This document shows, piece after piece, positions 16,464-23,142 of a stretch of DNA of 61,066 nucleotides. Each line of letters starts with the position of its first letter. The stretch's first letter is position 1. The DNA is from a virus. A program made the translations under genes and the position numbers. The stretch covers positions 1 to 61,066 of the IMG/VR virus record IMGVR_UViG_3300007734_000736. One strand, written 5' to 3'. Below the pieces are notes generated by a model. That model saw only the letters and a list, made by a program, of their open reading frames with translations. It did no database searches and was not told the origin of the DNA.

Positions 16464-16642
16464 TCCTCCTCGCTGTAGTAGCAGGCCTTGACCTTGTAGT
16501 GCATGGGAGCCTTACCGGCTGCCTTTACGGCTGCCTGGATTTGCTTAACGGCCATCATCAGGTCGGGATTCATGACCTCAATTTCCTGCTCTGACTCCAT
16601 CTTGCCTCCGTATTCGTAGGCTTTTGCTCGGTACTTTTTCAT
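16460..16642 (-). CDS. Small protein with MKKYRxKxYxxGG start (60 residues)
   Basis: Chosen start is the ATG at 16642, giving MKKYRAKAYEYGG; this nearly repeats the start of the 209-residue protein at 17730. A promoter element TAAATTTG lies at 16675-16682. A probable virion-associated protein of unknown function. Confidence 0.65.
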   Translation of the reverse strand: MKKYRAKAYEYGGKMESEQEIEVMNPDLMMAVKQIQAAVKAAGKAPMHYKVKACYYSEEE

Positions 16643-16674
16643 AATCTTCCTAAAGGAAAGGGTTTGACTTACCA

Positions 16675-16682
16675 CAAATTTA
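16675..16682 (-). promoter_or_regulatory. TAnnTTTG promoter element (TAAATTTG)
   Basis: Lies 33 bases upstream of the ATG at 16642 and probably drives the small-gene run down to 15283. It is back-to-back with the plus-strand promoter at 16704-16734. Confidence 0.5.
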
Positions 16683-16703
16683 GAAATTTTTTCACCTTGG
16701 GAC

Positions 16704-16734
16704 TTGACTGACGTTTTTCGTTTTCGTAGTATTG
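16704..16734 (+). promoter_or_regulatory. Bacteroidota-type promoter, TTG-N20-TAGTATTG
   Basis: TTG at 16704-16706, exactly 20 bases, then TAGTATTG at 16727-16734 (one mismatch to TAnnTTTG), 24 bases before the ATG at 16759. Spacing fits the -33/-7 consensus. Confidence 0.6.
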
Positions 16735-16758
16735 CCTCTCAATTCAAAACCAACCAGA

Positions 16759-17076
16759 ATGAAAATCATCATCTTATCTTTTGCTGCGCTGCTTTCTTTC
16801 AGTGCCTTTTCTCAGGAGCCACCAAAGTTTCTAGAGAACTTCAGTTACCGGACCGAAATGGTTACTTCTGAAGATGGAGAAACCTTTGAGTGCTACATCG
16901 TCTCTGCTAGAAACAACGACCAGTTCAAGGCATTGAACAAGGTGTTTCGCAAGATGAAGTACCAGGAGACTTGGCGTGAGGACGGAGTGGTATACTCTGC
17001 TCGAAGCAACGGCAAGCACACGATGGTCCGAGGGTGGGCCTGGGGCTTTCGGGCGTTCAGCGTGTACGCAAATTAA
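16759..17076 (+). CDS. Secreted or periplasmic hypothetical protein (105 residues)
   Basis: The ATG at 16759 is chosen because it begins a clean signal peptide, MKIIILSFAALLSFSAFSQE, with cleavage likely after FS; an in-frame ATG at 16732 would spoil it. The mature part has no recognised domain. It forms an isolated plus-strand transcription unit with its own promoter and terminator, so it could be a host-altering accessory gene. Confidence 0.7.
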   Translation: MKIIILSFAALLSFSAFSQEPPKFLENFSYRTEMVTSEDGETFECYIVSARNNDQFKALNKVFRKMKYQETWREDGVVYSARSNGKHTMVRGWAWGFRAFSVYAN

Positions 17077-17077
17077 G

Positions 17078-17103
17078 AAGGGGGCTTTCGGCCCCCTTTT
17101 TTA
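17078..17103 (+). terminator. Rho-independent terminator
   Basis: An 8-bp stem AAGGGGGC / GCCCCCTT with a TTTCG loop, followed by T-rich DNA, directly after the secreted-protein stop. Confidence 0.8.
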
Positions 17104-17730
17104 TTTCTTCTTCTTTGGCATCATGCCGCCGTACTTGAGCTTTAGCCCTCGTCTACGTGCATCTTCCATTGTGAAAGTCATTGCTTGCTTTCCAAGTTCT
17201 GCTGAACGTGCTTTACCGGCTTCAATGCGGCGCTGCATCTCTGCTGAGACAGCTGGAGCCGGAGTAGGAACTCCGCTCTTCTGTACACCACGGCTTGGCG
17301 TATCTGCGTTAGCGGTAAATCCAGCACCACGGCTTATTTCTCGTCCTGGAGCGTACCCAAGGGTCTCTCCCTTTAAGTAAATAGGCTGTTCCTTCTGACC
17401 TCTAAATTGCTCTGCGAGCTCTCCGCGGCTGTATCTGTTGTAGGGGTTCCCATCGCGATTACTTCCGGTGAGCCGTTCCGACTTAGCTTCGGACAGATTT
17501 CTGCTATATACCGGACGAGGCTGCGATTCGTATGTCTTTGCTGCTCCGACTCTGCTGGTTATGCCCTTTTTGATGTTCTCAGCAATCTTGAGGTCTTCGG
17601 CGCGGCGTGCTCCGACCATCTTAGCCTCTTCTACTTCTTGCGCGCGGGTTTTGGCAATGGGCTTGGCTGCTGCCTTGCTCTTTGGGTTAGTCCCGCCGTT
17701 AGCGTATGATTTGGTGCGATACTTTTTCAT
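17101..17730 (-). CDS. Lysine-rich virion-associated protein (209 residues)
   Basis: Begins MKKYRTKSYANGG and ends RGLKLKYGGMMPKKKK, so basic YxxGG-type motifs stand at both ends. The centre is Arg/Lys/Glu-rich and low in hydrophobics, probably helical or disordered. It lies among small virion genes. No enzymatic motif. Confidence 0.65.
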   Translation of the reverse strand: MKKYRTKSYANGGTNPKSKAAAKPIAKTRAQEVEEAKMVGARRAEDLKIAENIKKGITSRVGAAKTYESQPRPVYSRNLSEAKSERLTGSNRDGNPYNRYSRGELAEQFRGQKEQPIYLKGETLGYAPGREISRGAGFTANADTPSRGVQKSGVPTPAPAVSAEMQRRIEAGKARSAELGKQAMTFTMEDARRRGLKLKYGGMMPKKKK

Positions 17731-17909
17731 TTCTTAAAGCTTCTAAGTGTGAGTGCTAAGTTAGCCATTTTTGCAACTTTTCCTTTGGCTGAAGCTGCGG
17801 CCTTCAATTTGCTTACTGGAATCTTCTCTCCCTTCTTCACCCCGAGCGCTTTGTGAAGCGCTCCGGGCTTATGGTCGGCCAGTGCCTTTTGAATCCACTG
17901 CTTTGCCAT
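17727..17909 (-). CDS. Conserved small phage protein (60 residues)
   Basis: MAKQWIQKALADHKPGALHK, then LGVKKGEKIPVSKLKAA and an Ala/Lys helix. This pattern is widespread as a short late gene in phages, with no established role that I know of. Overlaps the next start by four bases. Confidence 0.75.
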   Translation of the reverse strand: MAKQWIQKALADHKPGALHKALGVKKGEKIPVSKLKAAASAKGKVAKMANLALTLRSFKK

Positions 17910-17910
17910 C

Positions 17911-18801
17911 TTACTTGTTCTTGGGGCTTACGCCGGTGAAGTACATCATGGCTTGACGCAGAGCGTCCATCTGCTTCTTAACGGCTGGACTCATGTCCAC
18001 TGCGTTAGAGATGTAGCTGTTGTTGTCTTTGGTCGGGTTCAAGGGGTTCGGTGCTCCCGGCTTCTTGAGCTTGCCGCCTTTTGCGTACATCATGTCCAGC
18101 TTGCCGCCGCCCATCATGTATCCCATCTTGTTGCGCACTTCGGTGGGGAGTTTGGCGAGTCCTTTCTTTCCTGCGGGGACCGGCTTGAGCGAACCTCCTG
18201 CAGCATATTTCTTGGGTTTCATAATTTCTACTTCTTGTAGTTGAACAGTTTTGGGGGTTGTGGTTTCATCTACACCTATTCCAATGGCACCGGTTCGTCC
18301 GGTGTTGGCTGGGTCTAGTTTCTTGTCAATCTTTTTGGCTAGGGTCTTTACCTTATCCATGGGTGTCACCTTGCGGTACTGGCGTGCAATCTCGTCGCGC
18401 ACCATTTGCTGTTGGCGCTGGGTGAGCTTGCCGATGTCTTCAAGCACGCTCTTGTCCTTCTCGGCGTAGCGGCGTGCCATGTCGGCAATCTCTTTGCTGT
18501 TGACTGGCCTAACGGCTCCACGAAGTCCCATCTCGCGTGACGCGGTGTTGATTGACTTGATGCCTTTGATTAGGGTTTCTTGAAACGAGTCGATTGCTTT
18601 TCGTTCTGCTGCTGCGCGGGCCATGTATCGTCCCAGGGCTCCTAGGCCTGCTTTGGCGCCCATGGCTCCCATTTCAGGATACACCTCTTCAATGGACTCC
18701 TTACGGCGGTTTGCTGCCATTTTAGGGGCCTGAGCACGGAGGTTGCGCTCCATGGCTGGAGTCATTCCTGCTGGGCGCTTGGGGGGTTTGCTGTTTCTCA
18801 T
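17911..18801 (-). CDS. Basic helical virion-associated protein with YxxGG motifs (296 residues)
   Basis: A helical, charged N-terminal two-thirds (RQQQMVRDEIARQYRKV), then KPKKYAAGGSLKP, MGYMMGGGKLD and MYAKGGKLKKPG, repeating the K-Y-x-x-G-G theme of its neighbours. The promoter TAACTTTG lies at 18818-18825. Probably an internal or ejected virion protein; not recognised at family level. Confidence 0.65.
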   Translation of the reverse strand: MRNSKPPKRPAGMTPAMERNLRAQAPKMAANRRKESIEEVYPEMGAMGAKAGLGALGRYMARAAAERKAIDSFQETLIKGIKSINTASREMGLRGAVRPVNSKEIADMARRYAEKDKSVLEDIGKLTQRQQQMVRDEIARQYRKVTPMDKVKTLAKKIDKKLDPANTGRTGAIGIGVDETTTPKTVQLQEVEIMKPKKYAAGGSLKPVPAGKKGLAKLPTEVRNKMGYMMGGGKLDMMYAKGGKLKKPGAPNPLNPTKDNNSYISNAVDMSPAVKKQMDALRQAMMYFTGVSPKNK

Positions 18802-18817
18802 AGCTATCTCAGGGAAA

Positions 18818-18825
18818 CAAAGTTA
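18818..18825 (-). promoter_or_regulatory. TAnnTTTG promoter element (TAACTTTG)
   Basis: Lies 17 bases upstream of the ATG at 18801, in the divergent gap to the plus-strand lysis genes. Confidence 0.55.
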
Positions 18826-18858
18826 GTATTTTTACCCTCGAACATAACCCCTGAAAAA

Positions 18859-18996
18859 ATGGCTGCAAAGAAGTCCATTCAAGCTGTTGTAAAGTATGTA
18901 AGCAAGAGCAAGAAGCGCGGCAAGCATTCTAAGAGTGCTTCGTCGAACAAGGCATCTAAGAACTACGTTAAACCCTACAATTCACAAGGACGATGA
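18859..18996 (+). CDS. Small basic protein (45 residues) upstream of endolysin
   Basis: ATG at 18859, TGA at 18994-18996. Very Lys/Ser-rich (SKSKKRGKHSKSASSNKASK). The stop overlaps the endolysin ATG (ATGA), so the two are co-translated. Function unknown. Confidence 0.65.
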   Translation: MAAKKSIQAVVKYVSKSKKRGKHSKSASSNKASKNYVKPYNSQGR

Positions 18997-19616
18997 GCTT
19001 GAAGAAACTACAAGAGAAGATTGGTGTCGGCGCTGATGGCGCCTTTGGCCCTGGTACCATCAACGCAGCGGCCAAGCACTTTGGATTGTCTGACGTACGT
19101 GCGGCCCACTTCTTCGGACAGACGGCGCACGAGACGGGCGGTTTTAAGGCTTTCTCTGAGAACCTGAACTACTCAGCTAAGGGGTTGATGACTACGTTCA
19201 AGAAGTACTTTCCTGATGCAGCTGTTGCGGCCAAGTACGAGCGCAATCCAGAGAAGATAGCCAACAAGGTGTACGCCTCACGCATGGGCAACGGTGATGA
19301 GGCTTCTGGAGACGGATGGAAGTACCGCGGTCGTGGTGCGTTACAGTTGACTGGTAAGAGCAACTACGAGGCGTTCGCCAAGTGGCTTGGAAAGCCTGAG
19401 GTTCTTTCCAACCCGGACCTGGTAGCCACGGAGTATGCATTTGACAGTGCACGCTTCTTCTTCGACAGAAACAAGCTGTGGGATATCTGCGACAAGGGAG
19501 TCAACGATGAGACCATCTTGCTGCTTACTCGGCGCATCAATGGCGGCACGCACGGTCTTGAGGACCGCGCTAGCCGCACCAGACAGTACCATAAGTGGCT
19601 GATGGAGCGGGACTAG
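18993..19616 (+). CDS. Endolysin, GH19 chitinase/lysozyme-like
   Basis: The 207-residue protein has a short N-terminal peptidoglycan-binding-like piece (GADGAFGPGTINAAAKHFG, 13-31) and then a GH19 catalytic fold: HFFGQTAHETGGF with probable catalytic E47, ENLNYSAKGL, and YRGRGALQLTGKSNY. It cleaves peptidoglycan glycan strands. No signal peptide is seen, so it needs a holin for export; the candidate holin is far away near 41.2 kb in the minus-strand lysis cassette. It is expressed from a small plus-strand unit within the late region. Confidence 0.9.
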   Translation: MSLKKLQEKIGVGADGAFGPGTINAAAKHFGLSDVRAAHFFGQTAHETGGFKAFSENLNYSAKGLMTTFKKYFPDAAVAAKYERNPEKIANKVYASRMGNGDEASGDGWKYRGRGALQLTGKSNYEAFAKWLGKPEVLSNPDLVATEYAFDSARFFFDRNKLWDICDKGVNDETILLLTRRINGGTHGLEDRASRTRQYHKWLMERD

Positions 19617-19656
19617 AGAAAGTTTTTGCAAATAATGCAAATCCATGGTTTAGCTC

Positions 19657-19687
19657 TTGATTGTCTGGGAAAAAAACGCTACCTTCG
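19657..19687 (+). promoter_or_regulatory. Bacteroidota-type promoter, TTG-N20-TACCTTCG
   Basis: TTG at 19657-19659, 20 bases, then TACCTTCG at 19680-19687 (one mismatch to TAnnTTTG). It would start a transcript near 19694 covering the structured region before the HNH gene. Confidence 0.55.
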
Positions 19688-19689
19688 CC

Positions 19690-19835
19690 TAGGTCGAAAG
19701 ACGTCTAGAAGAAATACTATCAGAGCCGCCGCCTAAGCGTCGCCCCTGCTAAACAGGGGCAGAGCACCGAAGATTCTACCACGAGCGACCGCGCAATCGG
19801 GGCGTACTATGCTCAGATTTTTCCTCTTCTTTTTT
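19690..19835 (+). ncRNA. Candidate structured leader or small RNA before the HNH gene
   Basis: No ORF fits here. A stem CTAG-GTC with a GAAA tetraloop and GAC-GT-CTAG lies at 19691-19710. A perfect 7-bp stem GCCCCTG / CAGGGGC with a CTAAA loop follows around 19742-19760. The segment ends in a T-rich tract. The words GCTACCTT and TAGGTCG occur at both ends of the gap (near 19678-19695 and 19855-19878). It does not match a ribozyme or intron that I can name. Confidence 0.35.
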
Positions 19836-19883
19836 CTTGACATTGCACCCATCTTAGGTCGCTAACAGCTACCTTAGGCTTCC

Positions 19884-20291
19884 ATGAAACGCTGTGGAGG
19901 CTGTGGTACTACCCAACCACTGACCAACTTCTCGAAGAACAGAGCTAAGAAAGATGGCCTGCAAGCCATGTGCAAGAGCTGTTGTGCCGCTAGCTCATCG
20001 AAGTGGTACAAGAAGTCACCACAGACACGCGTAATCCAAAATCAACAGCAACGTAATCGCAACAAAGCATTCGTGGACCGCTACAAGCGCATCCACGGCA
20101 AATGCACCGACTGCGGTACCACAGACCACCGCGTCCTCCAGTTCGACCACATCGACAGCAAACGCAAGAACGTGTCCGACATGATATACGCAGGTAACTC
20201 CATCCACATCATCAAGACCGAAATACGCAAGTGCCAAATACGCTGTGCCAACTGCCACACCATCATCACCGCAGAGCGGCGTAACAGCTAA
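19884..20291 (+). CDS. HNH endonuclease (homing type)
   Basis: This 135-residue protein has an N-terminal zinc-binding CGGCGTTQPL...CKSCC and a second CTDCGTTD before the HNH core: LQFDHID (H of the ββα-metal motif), a central NSIHIIKTEI stretch, and CANCHTI at the end. Compact HNH proteins like this are typically selfish homing nucleases in phage genomes. It stands alone between the endolysin and the non-coding region, without a split host gene beside it. Confidence 0.85.
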   Translation: MKRCGGCGTTQPLTNFSKNRAKKDGLQAMCKSCCAASSSKWYKKSPQTRVIQNQQQRNRNKAFVDRYKRIHGKCTDCGTTDHRVLQFDHIDSKRKNVSDMIYAGNSIHIIKTEIRKCQIRCANCHTIITAERRNS

Positions 20292-20536
20292 TCTAGAATC
20301 ATTCTAAATAACAATCTAGAACCGTTCCAAACAACGCAAAATCATCGACAGCTCTTTGGGTACACCGTTTGTACCCTTTGGAAAAATTGGTGAGTTATTT
20401 CTGGAGTGGGGATAACATATACATGGGGACGTGGGCACGCGCGCACCGGAACGCGCAGCACGCGCATACGGGGGTGTCCGCACGCGACAATCGCGCACAC
20501 ATTCTGGCGTTTTGCGCTCGCATCACGCACCTTGTA

Positions 20537-20576
20537 GGGCAGGGGTGGTTCGGGGGGTAGGGCACAGGTAGGGGGG
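20537..20576 (+). other. G-quadruplex-capable G runs
   Basis: Five runs of 3-6 G (537-539, 542-545, 552-557, 560-562, 571-576) separated by loops of 2-8 bases meet the usual G4 pattern on the plus strand. Confidence 0.5.
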
Positions 20577-20756
20577 CAAAGGTTCGCAGCAGAAATACAG
20601 AGGAGGCGAACAACCCACCCAAACATTCCCCAACCCAAACAACCAAACCCCAAAACCCCTTCGGGGTAGCACTCGCAGGCACGAAGCACGGCGGCGTTAC
20701 GTGCGATTTGCGCGCATATCTCGCGCTCGTTGGGGCGTCATCCAGGAACGCACCCA

Positions 20757-20825
20757 GGAAGCTCGCAGCTCGTAATTTTTGGGAGTCCGCAGCTCGTAGC
20801 TCGCAGCTCGTAGCTCGTAAATTTT
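20757..20825. repeat. Tandem AGCTCGCAGCTCGTA-type repeats
   Basis: Imperfect direct repeats of GCAGCTCGTA and GTAGCTCG occur in two clusters, each ending in AATTTTTGGG or AAATTTTGGG. They lie just beyond the minus-strand terminator of the gene at 20878. Confidence 0.7.
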
Positions 20826-20831
20826 GGGCAT

Positions 20832-20860
20832 AAAAAAAGCCCGCCGAAGCGGGCCTCTTG
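20832..20860 (-). terminator. Rho-independent terminator for the gene at 20878-21180
   Basis: A 6-bp stem GCCCGC / GCGGGC with a CGAA (minus strand TTCG) tetraloop at 20839-20854. Seven A on the plus strand give a U-run in the minus-strand transcript. Confidence 0.8.
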
Positions 20861-20877
20861 TCGTGGTGTTATGCGGT

Positions 20878-21180
20878 TCAGTCCTCGCGGGCAAGCATCG
20901 CAAGGTGGTGAACTATGGCGGCGCATCGTTTTTTCCCGATTTCCTTCGCGGCACGCTCGGAGGTAGAGTACATATCCGCAAGGTCGAGCAGTTCGCACGT
21001 GAGGACTGATAGTCCGTCGGGGTATTCCTCGTCCATCTCCTCCTCGTACATATCCCCGTGCAGTCCGCGCAGTTCCGCGCCCAACTCCCACGCCATCTCA
21101 AGCGCGTCCTTTGCGCTCGTCTGTTCGCACACAAAAGCATCGTAGATGCTCAAAAATTCTTCTTTGGTTTCTTGGTTCAT
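20878..21180 (-). CDS. Acidic small protein (100 residues), lone minus-strand early gene
   Basis: Strongly acidic and helical (DMYEEEMDEEYPDG) with no known domain. It has its own promoter with phased TAAC sites (21206-21261) and terminator, and points away from the plus-strand early operon. This divergent, separately controlled layout would suit a regulator or an anti-host protein, but no motif shows which. Confidence 0.7.
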   Translation of the reverse strand: MNQETKEEFLSIYDAFVCEQTSAKDALEMAWELGAELRGLHGDMYEEEMDEEYPDGLSVLTCELLDLADMYSTSERAAKEIGKKRCAAIVHHLAMLARED

Positions 21181-21205
21181 CGTTTTGTGGTTTTGATTAG
21201 TTCAG

Positions 21206-21261
21206 CAAACCTAAAGAGGCAATGTTATCCCAGCGTTAAGCCCAAATTATCTTTTCGTTAA
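21206..21261 (-). promoter_or_regulatory. Promoter with phased TAAC array A
   Basis: Minus strand: a -7 box TAGGTTTG at 21206-21213, preceded by TAAC-type sites at exact 11-bp steps over 21220-21261 (three TAAC, one TAAT). The opening word TTAACGAAAAGATAA is shared exactly with arrays B and C. Confidence 0.75.
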
Positions 21262-21525
21262 GCCATCCCCTATACGTGTGTGTGCGCTCGTGTGTGTGCG
21301 TGTGTGTGCGCCTACGCGCGCCCGTGCAGGTACGTACGCGCTGCCGTACGGGTACGTACGCGCTGCCGCGCGCACATGGTTGGGAAGATAAAAGATAATA
21401 GGGGGAGGGTATCACCCTCCCTGCGCGCGTGCGCCCGTGTGTGTGTGCGCCTGTGCCTGCGCCCACACGTAGGCCCGTGTACGCACGAGATTCGTGTTCC
21501 AACATCCATGTTCCAACGCCGTTTC

Positions 21526-21556
21526 CAATGTTACCAAATCGTTATCATTCCGTTAA
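21526..21556 (-). promoter_or_regulatory. Phased TAAC array D
   Basis: Three TAAC sites on the minus strand at 11-bp steps (GTTA on plus at 21530, 21541, 21552), opening TTAACGGAATGATAAC, close to arrays A-C. No -7 box is evident downstream. Confidence 0.6.
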
Positions 21557-21728
21557 ATTTTCGGTTTGGGTTTGGATATGTCATTTTTTTTTAGTTTATT
21601 ACCCTCCTTTCCGTAGGGAAGGAGGGATACTAAACTATTTTCTCGGGGTGGGCTGTATGGTTGCCCCAAAACCACCCCAAACGTCGGCAAATCGTCTAAA
21701 AAGGGGCTTAAATCGGGCCTCACTTTGG

Positions 21729-21747
21729 TAACATTCCCGTAACATTG
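21729..21747 (+). promoter_or_regulatory. Phased TAAC pair E
   Basis: TAACATT at 21729 and 21740, 11 bp apart, followed by G as in arrays B and C. It may be a degenerate copy. Confidence 0.4.
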
Positions 21748-21932
21748 CCTTCGGCAATCAACGCGCGCACCTGCGCCTTACCCGTGCGCTTTCGCAGCCT
21801 ATGGCTGCTCAACGCGCGAAGGGCTTTTCCCCTCCGTTGCCGTGTTCCTGCGTGAGCGGCGGGGCGTGCATACGTACGCGCTATACGTACGCGCTACACG
21901 CGCGCGCAGTTGAAATCTTACGAATGTAAGAT

Positions 21933-21988
21933 TTAACGAAAAGATAACTTGGCCTTAACATTCACTTAACATTGGGGTTATACGTTTG
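21933..21988 (+). promoter_or_regulatory. Early promoter with phased TAAC array B
   Basis: TAAC at 21934, 21945, 21956 and 21967 (exact 11-bp period), then TACGTTTG at 21981-21988, 36 bases before the first early gene. A 9-bp inverted repeat (AAATCTTAC / GTAAGATTT) abuts it upstream. Confidence 0.8.
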
Positions 21989-22024
21989 CATTGTTCAACC
22001 GACTAACCAAAAACACAACGAGCC

Positions 22025-22291
22025 ATGAACAATAAAATCAAAGCAACCCTCGCAACCCTTGAGCGTACAATGGGCATTGACTTCGTGCTTGACCTCTACG
22101 ACGACTTCCTCAACACCGATGCCTTCGCCTCCTATGCAGGCTTCCGCGACCGCCTCAACGCCGCATACAACGAGCCCTCTCCCGAATGGGCAGACATCAT
22201 CCGGGGACAAGCAAGCGTGTTCTGCGACACTCAAGCGCAAGAGGCAGCGTTTCAGGGAACTACCTACGCCAAAAGTTCGTACTACCGATGA
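22025..22291 (+). CDS. Early small protein (88 residues)
   Basis: First gene behind promoter B. Mostly helical and acidic (FVLDLYDDFLNTDAFASYAG). Not recognised. The stop overlaps the next ATG. Confidence 0.7.
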   Translation: MNNKIKATLATLERTMGIDFVLDLYDDFLNTDAFASYAGFRDRLNAAYNEPSPEWADIIRGQASVFCDTQAQEAAFQGTTYAKSSYYR

Positions 22292-22515
22292 GCCGGTTCG
22301 CAACACGAAGCGACGACAAGGGTCGTGAGTATGTAGTGCGAGTGTCAAGTGCCCCTGCGTTGGATGGGGGCACGGCACTCCGCCGCACCGAGCGCAAAGT
22401 TCGGGGCAAGCGAAAAGCCGACGCCGTGGAACTATTCGTGGCCTCACGTATTGACCGCAAGGTAGAACGTAGCACCGAGCAACGGCTTGAGCGGAGGGCA
22501 AAGCGGGGGCGTTGA
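22288..22515 (+). CDS. Arg-rich early protein (75 residues)
   Basis: Start at the ATGA overlap (22288). Very basic C-terminal half (ERRAKRGR end), compatible with nucleic-acid binding, but no family is seen. Confidence 0.6.
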   Translation: MSRFATRSDDKGREYVVRVSSAPALDGGTALRRTERKVRGKRKADAVELFVASRIDRKVERSTEQRLERRAKRGR

Positions 22516-22699
22516 GCGCCCCCTCACTTACGGGATATGTGGCGACCACACGTAAAACGGACACGAAGGGGATACCTATGCCCCTACACCAGGGTGTGCT
22601 ACGTGCTATCACCGTGCTCGTAACACGGACACCCACAAGCGGACACGTGTGCAGTCCGCCTATGATGCACACACATACAAACGACCTAACTACGACGTG

Positions 22700-22861
22700 A
22701 TGGCGATAAACGAGATACAGCGCATAAGGCAAGCAACCCACGCCTATATGTATGCAGACGAGCGCAGCGATGCGTTCAAGGACGCGGTGGAGTACCTCAA
22801 AAAGGTACACGACACCTACGGAACGATTAACCCAGTAACAATAGCAGAAATAACACGATGA
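22700..22861 (+). CDS. Early small helical protein (53 residues)
   Basis: Likely ATG at 22700 (the frame is open to a GTG at 22649). Helical, EYLKKVHDTYG. The 185 bases before it (22516-22699) hold only an unlikely TTG-start frame. Its stop overlaps the next ATG. Confidence 0.5.
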   Translation: MAINEIQRIRQATHAYMYADERSDAFKDAVEYLKKVHDTYGTINPVTIAEITR

Positions 22862-22980
22862 AAACAAGAGTTTGGATGTTGGCGATGATATGGAGGGACA
22901 TGTTGAAAGACATTTTTCGTACGTCATACCGCGCCACAGGTACACCAGGGACAAGAAGGGGCTCTCACATCTACAAATAA
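22858..22980 (+). CDS. Small basic protein (40 residues)
   Basis: ATGA-coupled to the previous gene. A Met/Trp-rich amphipathic start (MKTRVWMLAMIWRDMLKDIF) and a basic tail. Function unknown. Confidence 0.5.
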   Translation: MKTRVWMLAMIWRDMLKDIFRTSYRATGTPGTRRGSHIYK

Positions 22981-23082
22981 ATGGGTAAGAGATTATGCGT
23001 GGAGGCGGTGGCTGTCGTGGTCGTTGCCGGGATGTTCTTCGTGAGCGTAGTGTTCGCTGCGCTCAAGATAGGACTGGGCTGA
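22981..23082 (+). CDS. Single-span membrane peptide (33 residues)
   Basis: ATG directly follows the previous TAA. One hydrophobic helix (AVAVVVVAGMFFVSVVFAAL) fills most of the protein. Tiny early membrane peptides often target host envelope functions, but nothing specific is visible. Confidence 0.55.
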   Translation: MGKRLCVEAVAVVVVAGMFFVSVVFAALKIGLG

Positions 23083-23086
23083 AAAC

Positions 23087-23142
23087 TTAACGAAAAGATA
23101 ACCTGACCTTAACATTCAGGTAACATTGCTGTCTAACCTTTG
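23087..23142 (+). promoter_or_regulatory. Promoter with phased TAAC array C
   Basis: TAAC at 23088, 23099, 23110 and 23121 (11-bp period), then TAACCTTTG at 23134-23142. Nearly the same as array B for 42 bases. It drives the amidoligase unit. Confidence 0.8.

Larger units (their letters stand above)
20292..20831. other. Non-coding region rich in repeats and G/C runs
   Basis: No convincing gene: the frames are Arg/Pro/His/Cys-rich shadows. The region holds an ATTCTA/TCTAGAA-rich stretch after the HNH stop, a run of G-blocks (20537-20576), a C-rich A/C stretch (20610-20660), a small hairpin ACCCC-TTC-GGGGT near 20656-20668, and tandem AGCTCG-type repeats (20757-20825). Confidence 0.7.
21262..21932. 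other. Non-coding region with repeats and hairpins (candidate origin)
   Basis: No supported gene. It contains GT/GC alternating tracts (21280-21330), two copies of GGTACGTACGCGCTGCCG (about 21330-21367), a hairpin GGGAGGGT-ATC-ACCCTCCC (about 21404-21422), a near-perfect 11-bp hairpin CCCTCCTTTCC-GTA-GGGAAGGAGGG (about 21602-21630), two TACGTACGCGCTA copies (about 21870-21895), and AAATCTTAC-GAAT-GTAAGATTT just before array B. Two further TAAC arrays lie inside it. Confidence 0.6.

Noticed and set aside
19690-19835. Group I intron, twister ribozyme or IscB-type guide RNA
   Set aside because: I could not place the conserved core of any of these, the HNH protein is far too short for IscB and has no RuvC part, and no split gene flanks it.
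21280-21480. CRISPR array or tRNA cluster in the repeat-rich region
   Set aside because: Repeats are short, irregular and adjacent, with no spacers of even length; no cloverleaf could be drawn.
22512-22700. 62-codon TTG-start frame
   Set aside because: Thr/Pro/His-rich low-complexity product and an unlikely start.
21995-22954. 319-codon minus-strand frame opposite the first early genes
   Set aside because: Cys/Arg/Val-rich product with no family look. The plus strand holds ATGA-coupled genes behind a strong promoter.
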